Below, one piece after another: positions 4,831-9,540 of a stretch of DNA of 9,540 nucleotides (the first letter of the stretch is position 1; each line of letters starts with the position of its first letter). Made by a program: the position numbers and the translations under genes. The DNA is from a bacterium (lineage in GTDB: Bacteria; Elusimicrobiota; Elusimicrobia; Elusimicrobiales; UBA9959): contig JAJZVJ010000061.1 of NCBI GenBank assembly GCA_021845705.1, positions 1 to 9,540 on the forward strand. Reading direction: 5' to 3'. The notes under the pieces were generated by a model that was given only the letters and a program-made list of their open reading frames with translations, was not told the DNA's origin and did no database searches.

Positions 4831-5928
4831 TCACCCCGTAATGCGGGAATTCCCGAAACTGACCCCCACCGCGAGCGCGGCCCGCACTTCCTGCGCTTTC
4901 GGCGACACCCGCCGCAGCTTACTCACGGCCGCCGCTATGCTTACCCCGGTAAACGCGAAATCCCTGAACGAGACCATCTGCCCGAACTTTTTATGAGCAA
5001 GCAGTTCCGCGGCCTTCACGCCGAAGCCGGTGGCCAGCCAGCGGTCGAACGGTGTAGGCTCCCCGCCGCGCTGCACGTGCCCCAGCACCACCACGCGGCT
5101 CTCAAGGCCCACGCTGCTGTTATCGAGCAGCTCGGCGATTTTATAAGAGACGCCGCCCAGGCGCAACGGGTCCGGTGAGCCCTTAATGACTTTGGTGACC
5201 GTCATGCGGCCTTTCTCCGGGCGCGCCCCCTCCGCGACCACCACTATGGAGAATTTCTTGCCGCGGCGCTTGCGGTCCAGCACGGCTTTAATAATATCCT
5301 TGGCGCGGTAGGGTATCTCGGGCAGAAGTATTATGTCGCCGCCGCCGGCTATGCCGGCGCGCAGCGCTATCCAGCCCGCGTAGCGCCCCATGGTCTCCAC
5401 GATCATCACCCGGTGGTGGGACTGGGCCGTAGTGTGCACGCGGTCCACGGCCTCGGTCGCCACGTTCAGGGCCGAATCGAAGCCGAACGTGACGTCGGTC
5501 GCGGAAAGGTCGTTGTCTATTGTTTTCGGCACGCCTATCACGGGCATACCCCTTTTATAGAGCTGCTGCGCCATGGTAAGCGTGCCGTCCCCGCCTATGG
5601 CCACCAGCGCGCCCAGGCCGAGGTCGCGGAAATTCTTGAAAGCCAGCTTTGAAAGGTCCCTGGGCTTCTCGACCGAACCCAGCGGGGGGAGGGTATAGGC
5701 GAACGGGTTAGCCGTATTAGAAGTCCCCAGTATCGTCCCCCCCCGTATGATTATGCCTGAAACGTCGCCGTCCCCCAGGGCGACAAGATCTTTTTCCACC
5801 AGCCCGCGGTAGCCGTCGCGGAAACCTATAACTTCCCAGCCGCGCTTCAGCGCGGACTTGGTCACCCCGCGCACCACCGCGTTAAGGCCGGGACAGTCCC
5901 CTCCCCCGGTGAGAATGCCTACTTTCAT
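4831..5928 (-). CDS. pfkA: 6-phosphofructokinase, mixed ATP/PPi signature (group III-like)
   Basis: The protein has 365 aa and phosphorylates fructose 6-phosphate to fructose 1,6-bisphosphate in glycolysis. Motifs: LTGGGDCPGLN (6-16), IGGDGTLTMA (111-120, Asp114), GVPKTIDND (132-140, catalytic Asp138), ETMGRYAGWIAL (178-189) and LGHVQRGGEPTPFDR (282-296). At the two positions that separate phosphoryl donors (104 and 124 in E. coli numbering) it has Gly115 and Lys135. The classical ATP enzymes have Gly/Gly and the PPi enzymes Asp/Lys. Gly/Lys occurs in group III enzymes, some using ATP and some PPi, so the donor cannot be read from sequence. It is longer than E. coli PfkA (320). ATG 5928 follows TTAAGGAG by 6 nt. 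rlmB follows 38 bp downstream. A terminator-like hairpin of the preceding minus-strand gene lies about 50 bp upstream. Confidence 0.93.
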   Translation of the reverse strand: MKVGILTGGGDCPGLNAVVRGVTKSALKRGWEVIGFRDGYRGLVEKDLVALGDGDVSGIIIRGGTILGTSNTANPFAYTLPPLGSVEKPRDLSKLAFKNFRDLGLGALVAIGGDGTLTMAQQLYKRGMPVIGVPKTIDNDLSATDVTFGFDSALNVATEAVDRVHTTAQSHHRVMIVETMGRYAGWIALRAGIAGGGDIILLPEIPYRAKDIIKAVLDRKRRGKKFSIVVVAEGARPEKGRMTVTKVIKGSPDPLRLGGVSYKIAELLDNSSVGLESRVVVLGHVQRGGEPTPFDRWLATGFGVKAAELLAHKKFGQMVSFRDFAFTGVSIAAAVSKLRRVSPKAQEVRAALAVGVSFGNSRITG

Positions 5929-5977
5929 ATAATGCTCCTTAAAATCCTGGTAAAGATATCGCCGGGGATCAGGGCGG

Positions 5978-6019
5978 AAAAACCGGGGAACAAGAACGGC
6001 CCATGTGCCTGGCCCCCGG
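5978..6019 (-). terminator. Probable terminator of the 550-aa gene
   Basis: On the minus strand CCGGGG pairs with CCCCGG (6014-6019 / 5983-5988), with an internal GGCC/GGCC pairing in the loop, followed immediately by TTTTT (plus-strand A5978-A5982). It lies 37 bp after the stop at 6056. A longer outer pairing, GATCAGGG (5967-5974) with CCCTGATC (6050-6057), encloses it and overlaps the stop codon. Confidence 0.55.
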
Positions 6020-6055
6020 CCGGTCCCCAGCTGCTCCGGTCTTCCGGCTCCCTGA

Positions 6056-7708
6056 TCAAAACGGCGAGGGATAGACAGGGTCTTTTTCCCTGGAAATAAT
6101 ATACAGCACGGCGGCCAGTATCTGAGCCGGGTTGGCGAGCCTGGCGAAGGCGTAGTCCATGTGTATCTGGAAGCGGTTGGAGGAGGACGGGTCCAGGAAC
6201 ACGAAGCCGGCCCGCCTGTCCTGCGCGAAGATCCCGTAGTGCGAGCGCAGCGCCCCGCCCAGGTTGCCGAACAACTTGCGCAGCATGTAGCCCTTGGGGA
6301 AATCGTCGCGTATGGCGAACACCACCAGGTTGTCGGTATCGACGAATTCCCAGTAGCGGTACAGGAAACTTCCTTTCTTTACCAGGCGCCCCACTTCTTT
6401 GCCCGAACCGTCCTTGATAAGCCCGTAGACTATCTCCGGGAATACCGCCATGACCGGGTTGGACTGCGCGTCATAGACCTGCAGGGAAGGCTGCTTGGTA
6501 AGGTACATCAAGACCCCCGCAAAAAAGGGAAGTATAAAAAATATTTCAGGCAGAGAGGCGGCGTAGGGGCCGAGGAACGGTATTTTCAAAAGAGCGTTCA
6601 CCACGGAATCGCCGCGGCCGGTAAAAGCCAGCAGGCTCCAGGCCACGTGGAAGAAAAGGCAGCCGTAAACCGCGCCGGCAACGTAGAACTCGTGGGCGTA
6701 AGGGAAACCGGCCAGCAGCAGCTGCCTCTGCCTGGTAAGCACATTGTAAGTCACGTCCTTGAACGTGGATTGCTTCGAGATCACGAAAGGGAAGAAGAAG
6801 TCCGGCGGCACGTCCGCCGGGGGAGGAGGCAGCTTCGGATTGACGTATGCCGCGGCCATGGAGCGGGCGGCAAAGGAGCCGGCGACCCAGACGCCAATCA
6901 CCACGGCCCATAAGACCAGCGGCAGCGGCTTGCGCGGTATATAGGGGGTAACGCCGGACTCCTCCTGTTTTTTGGCGAGGTTGGACAGGAACTGGTGCGC
7001 GGCTTCTCCGGCCACGGCGGCGGCGCTCCGGGTGGAGGCTTCAGTCCCGGCCGCGGTTTCGGTGGACTCCGCAAAGGCGCCCATGACCGACTCCGTCGAC
7101 ACCGGAGCCTCCGCGGTAACGGCCGCGGTGGAAACATCGGTGGAGCCGTCCTTAAAGACCTGCGTGGTAAAATCCTCTTCCGGTTCTTTCACCCGTTTAC
7201 GGCGGACCACGCGGACCTTCTTCGGTTTGGGCTGTTCTATTTTCTCGCCGGGCTTCCTCACGCTGGAAAGAATGGCGCGGAACTCTCCTTCATCCACGCC
7301 GCGGCCGGAAAGGGCGTAAGAAGCGCCGTTATAGGTGAAGAACGACATATAGGCTTCGCTGCCCATGGAATCGTAAGACGTGTAATAAGCGCTGGAAACT
7401 CCGTGGAGACTGGCGGACTTTATCTCCCCGGAGAGGGTATTGCCCTTGCTGCGCAGCGAGTCCACCTGCTCTTTAACGCGGGCCTTCAGGTAATAATCGC
7501 CCAGCTCCGAATCCTGCTTTGAGAATTCGAAGAAAGCCTTGCCTCTTTCCAGCTTCAGGGTGACGGAGGGATCGTCGCTACGCCCGGCGTTCCAGCCGGA
7601 GGGGAAATCAACGGCGATAATTTCGCCCTTGTCCTTGAATTCACCGGCGGAGGCGCGAAGGGGCAAAGCGATGAGGAAGGCCGCGCAGATAAAAACCAGT
7701 TTTTTCAT
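6056..7708 (-). CDS. Exported membrane protein of unknown function with two soluble domains (550 aa)
   Basis: I do not recognise this gene as a named protein. The start is ATG 7708, because a clean signal peptide begins there (MKKLVFICAAFLIALPLRASA, cleavage before GEF); the frame is open 8 codons further, to a TTG. After the signal: a compact domain (about 22-152) starting with a DFPSGWN motif, reminiscent of PsbP/DcrB-like domains that often begin with F-P-x-x-W; a Lys/Arg-rich stretch (KPKKVRVVRRKRVKEP, about 161-176); an Ala/Ser/Thr-rich linker to about 245; three hydrophobic segments (about 262-288, 340-362, 387-403); and a C-terminal domain (about 408-537) that recalls tubby/LURP-one/scramblase-like barrels (LQVYD, GKEVGRLVKKGSFLYRYWEFVDTD). 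Both domain resemblances are impressions from pattern, not proven. It appears to be transcribed alone, with a terminator after it. Confidence 0.8.
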   Translation of the reverse strand: MKKLVFICAAFLIALPLRASAGEFKDKGEIIAVDFPSGWNAGRSDDPSVTLKLERGKAFFEFSKQDSELGDYYLKARVKEQVDSLRSKGNTLSGEIKSASLHGVSSAYYTSYDSMGSEAYMSFFTYNGASYALSGRGVDEGEFRAILSSVRKPGEKIEQPKPKKVRVVRRKRVKEPEEDFTTQVFKDGSTDVSTAAVTAEAPVSTESVMGAFAESTETAAGTEASTRSAAAVAGEAAHQFLSNLAKKQEESGVTPYIPRKPLPLVLWAVVIGVWVAGSFAARSMAAAYVNPKLPPPPADVPPDFFFPFVISKQSTFKDVTYNVLTRQRQLLLAGFPYAHEFYVAGAVYGCLFFHVAWSLLAFTGRGDSVVNALLKIPFLGPYAASLPEIFFILPFFAGVLMYLTKQPSLQVYDAQSNPVMAVFPEIVYGLIKDGSGKEVGRLVKKGSFLYRYWEFVDTDNLVVFAIRDDFPKGYMLRKLFGNLGGALRSHYGIFAQDRRAGFVFLDPSSSNRFQIHMDYAFARLANPAQILAAVLYIISREKDPVYPSPF

Positions 7709-7732
7709 AGCGTCCACATGCCCTACGTACAA

Positions 7733-7738
7733 AGTATA
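7733..7738 (-). promoter_or_regulatory. Candidate -10 for the 550-aa gene
   Basis: On the minus strand TATACT (5 of 6 consensus) lies 24 nt before ATG 7708, so transcription would start near 7726. The upstream sequence is AT-rich, with an ACTTAAGT palindrome about 15 bp further up. No good -35 is visible. The 147-bp gap 7733-7879 otherwise shows no clear terminator for the permease gene. Confidence 0.4.
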
Positions 7739-7879
7739 GGATATTATTGTAACTTAAGTCACATTACCCGGCACGGCCGCAGGGGATAAGCCGCAAGGCG
7801 GGAAACCACGGAAGTATCTTCACGTTTTTTGCCGGTTTTCTCCCGCTCCGGCCTGTGGATATGCCCAACGGCGGCGGCT

Positions 7880-8908
7880 TCACCCGTGCCCGTGCCTGTG
7901 ATGGGCGTCCGGGAGGTGGGCGTGGTCGTGTTCCAGGGGATCATGCCTGTGCGGGTGCGAGTGCGGAAAAGGAGCGTCATGCCCGTGGCCGTGGTGTCCG
8001 TCATCATGGACATGCCTGTGGTCGTGGTCCAGCGGCCCGTGGCTATGCGCGTGGCCGTGCCGCTCCAGGGCCAGTAGCAGAAAAGCGCCCAGCATGAGAG
8101 CGCTTGCCGATAACAGGCGCCCCGTAAGCGGCTCACCCAGGAAGATCACGCTCAGGGCGGCGCCCAGGAACGGATAAGCGCCGAAGTAGGCCCCGGCCCG
8201 CGAAGCGCCCAGGCCGCGCATGGACAGGATAAAGAACACCAGGCTTACGCCATAGCAGGCAAAGCCCAGCAGCAGCGCCGCTGCGGCCCAGTTAAGCGGC
8301 GGCAGCGAGCCGTAGGCGTACACCGCCAGCGCAGCGTTTATGGTACCTCCGGCCAGCCCTTTTATAGCCGCCAGCGTAACCGGGTTCTTTATAGAAACCC
8401 TGGCCGTTAAGTTATTATCCACACCCCACATGAAAGCGGCCGCCAGCACCAGCGCCGGCCCCCAGCCCGGGCCGGGCGCGCCCCCCTCCCAGTTCAGCGC
8501 AATGGCCCCGGCGGTAATAAGCCCGGCCGCGGCCCAGAAGCGCCCGCCGCCTTGTTCCTTGAAGACGAGCACCGCTATGAGGGAGGTAAAGACGAGTTCA
8601 AAGTTAAGCAAAATGGATGCGGAAGACGAGGAGGTATGACCGAGGCCGCTGAACAGCAGCAGCGGGGCCAGCACGCCGCCGGAGAGCACGAAGCCCGCCG
8701 TATAAGGGAGATCGCGCCGGTCCAGCGGCGCCTCGGCGGCAGACCCGCGCGCGCCTGGAGCCAGGCGCCAGGCCAGCAGGCCCAGGCCGCTGCCGAGGTA
8801 GCAAAGGGCGGAAAGCTCCAGCGGCCTCAAATGGGCCAGCAGCAGCTTGCCGGCCGGAATGGAAACGGAAAAAAGGAGCGCGGCGGCCAGGGCCAGGGCG
8901 GAATTCAT
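7880..8908 (-). CDS. EamA/DMT-family permease with a histidine-rich C-terminal tail
   Basis: The protein has 342 aa. Residues 1-281 are a hydrophobic core of about ten membrane helices in two halves, as in the drug/metabolite transporter superfamily. Helix-rich repeats run at about 5-140 and 150-280, and each half ends in a typical E-rich turn (VFKEQGGGRFW at 115-125; FLGEPLTGRLL at 256-266). Residues 284-341 form a hydrophilic tail with 23 histidines in 58 positions, mostly as HxH. The tail consists of two related units of about 30 residues (PLDHDHRHVHDDGHHGHGH, then PLEHDHAHLPDAHHRHGH). Such tails bind Zn2+, Ni2+ or Co2+ in other proteins, and similar tails occur in some EamA permeases. The transported substrate is unknown; a metal or metal-linked compound is an inference. 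No Shine-Dalgarno is seen, and a -10-like TACAAT ends 6 nt before ATG 8908. Confidence 0.9.
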   Translation of the reverse strand: MNSALALAAALLFSVSIPAGKLLLAHLRPLELSALCYLGSGLGLLAWRLAPGARGSAAEAPLDRRDLPYTAGFVLSGGVLAPLLLFSGLGHTSSSSASILLNFELVFTSLIAVLVFKEQGGGRFWAAAGLITAGAIALNWEGGAPGPGWGPALVLAAAFMWGVDNNLTARVSIKNPVTLAAIKGLAGGTINAALAVYAYGSLPPLNWAAAALLLGFACYGVSLVFFILSMRGLGASRAGAYFGAYPFLGAALSVIFLGEPLTGRLLSASALMLGAFLLLALERHGHAHSHGPLDHDHRHVHDDGHHGHGHDAPFPHSHPHRHDPLEHDHAHLPDAHHRHGHG

Positions 8909-8914
8909 GAAAAG

Positions 8915-8920
8915 ATTGTA
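8915..8920 (-). promoter_or_regulatory. Extended -10 of the permease gene (leaderless layout)
   Basis: On the minus strand TGG-TACAAT fits the extended -10 pattern (TGn-TAnnnT). It ends 6 nt before ATG 8908, so the mRNA would begin at the start codon. There is no Shine-Dalgarno sequence and only a poor -35 match. Confidence 0.5.
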
Positions 8921-9058
8921 CCAAGTTACGGGAGATAATATGCCTGAAACCGCGTGATGGACGTTAAAACATGCGGATTATCAAGCGGCTTCTTGCCAAT
9001 ACTCAAGCCCTTTATTTACCGCCGCGCAAAACTCCGGATTACGCTTTTCAGCGCCGGG

Positions 9059-9087
9059 TTGACAACCTATATTTAGGTTTGTAATAT
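9059..9087 (+). promoter_or_regulatory. Glutamate dehydrogenase promoter with operator-like inverted repeat in the spacer
   Basis: TTGACA (9059-9064), a 17-bp spacer and TAATAT (9082-9087) form a sigma70-type promoter, giving a leader of about 65 nt before ATG 9161. The spacer holds the inverted repeat AACCTA-TATT-TAGGTT (9064-9079), where a bound protein would block RNA polymerase. Two direct repeats TTTAGTTC (9099-9106 and 9110-9117, spaced 11 bp) follow just after the predicted start site. Confidence 0.65.
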
Positions 9088-9160
9088 GGATTATAGGATT
9101 TAGTTCTGTTTTAGTTCAGCCCGGAGAAATTAAACTTAAAAAGGATAAGGAAAGGAACTT

Positions 9161-9540
9161 ATGTCTACAACCTCAGCGGTAGCGGAGAAAGGCAAGAAGT
9201 CCGCGCATGATTACATTAACGGCCTCCTGGCCCACGTAGTGAACAAGAACCCCGGTGAGAAGGAATTCCACCAGGCGGTCAAAGAAGTCCTCGAGACCCT
9301 CACCCCGGTGCTTGAAAAGCACCCGGAATACATAAAGGCCAAGATCCTGGACCGGTTAGTCGAACCGGAACGCTCCATCACTTTCCGCGTGCCGTGGACC
9401 GACGACAACGGCGACATCCACATCAACCGCGGCTTCCGCTTCGAGTTCAACAGCGCCATCGGCCCGTACAAGGGCGGCCTGCGCTTTCACCCCTCGGTGA
9501 ACGCCAGCATCCTCAAGTTCCTGGGCTTCGGGCAGCTTTT
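9161..9540 (+). CDS. gdhA: NADP-type glutamate dehydrogenase, N-terminal part (runs off the window)
   Basis: Glutamate dehydrogenase aminates 2-oxoglutarate with ammonium to glutamate. The visible 126 codons cover the N-terminal substrate domain: a helical start (SAHDYINGLLAHVVNKNPGE), FRVPWTDDNGDIHINRGFRF (75-94) and FNSAIGPYKGGLRFHPSVN (96-114). The last motif includes Lys104, the substrate-binding lysine of the family. The LKFLGFGQLF segment follows, with Gly where the hexameric bacterial enzymes usually have Glu (FLGFEQ). The catalytic lysine of PMGGGKGG and the NAD(P) domain lie beyond the window, so completeness and cofactor are not checked. The sequence is closest to hexameric GdhA enzymes (about 450 aa). 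ATG 9161 follows AAAGGA by about 6 nt. Confidence 0.93.
   Translation, partial: MSTTSAVAEKGKKSAHDYINGLLAHVVNKNPGEKEFHQAVKEVLETLTPVLEKHPEYIKAKILDRLVEPERSITFRVPWTDDNGDIHINRGFRFEFNSAIGPYKGGLRFHPSVNASILKFLGFGQL

Noticed and set aside
7759..8136. A Thr/Arg/Gly-rich minus-strand ORF and Val/Pro-rich plus-strand ORFs over the permease tail.
   Set aside because: These low-complexity products are frame-shifted readings of the His-rich repeat (CAC/CAT-rich) codons.

Overview
The window is GC-rich and densely coded. It uses ATA (Ile) and AGG (Arg) codons freely despite the high GC. It reads like the chromosome of a Gram-negative, non-proteobacterial organism: a MltA-type murein transglycosylase implies a periplasm, and the phosphofructokinase is of the group with mixed ATP/PPi signature residues. 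An Elusimicrobiota-like lineage would fit, but this is only an impression. Nothing in the window fixes the taxon.

Layout. Plus strand, 1-1646: the end of a DUF350-like membrane protein, two small uncharacterised genes (279-473, 512-784) and a radical SAM protein with a four-cysteine C-terminal cluster domain (813-1646). At 1665-2222 (minus) lies the N-terminal half of an IS110-family transposase. The remnant is bracketed by a perfect 19-bp inverted repeat (1678-1696 / 2313-2331), and a strong hairpin covers the transposase ribosome binding site. Plus strand, 2411-3679: an exported MltA-like lytic transglycosylase. The 384-bp gap 3680-4063, between convergent genes, is full of structure: an 18-bp perfect palindrome, a near-consensus sigma70 promoter, a compact two-hairpin RNA ending in a textbook terminator, and a separate ~126-bp multibranched inverted-repeat structure. 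Minus strand: phosphofructokinase (4831-5928) followed 38 bp later by an RlmB-type 23S rRNA methyltransferase (4064-4792), a probable two-gene operon. Then come an unrecognised exported/membrane protein (6056-7708) and an EamA/DMT permease with a 23-histidine tail (7880-8908). Plus strand, 9161 to the end: the start of an NADP-type glutamate dehydrogenase, with a good promoter that carries an inverted repeat in its spacer.

How they work together: apart from the pfk-rlmB pair, these look like independently transcribed housekeeping and accessory genes. The strongest candidates for something undescribed are the small RNA locus at 3758-3900, the multibranched element at 3915-4040, the IS110 remnant with its 19-bp repeats, and a recurring promoter layout. 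In that layout a -10-like hexamer sits 6 nt (once 9 nt) before the ATG, which predicts leaderless mRNAs for four genes.
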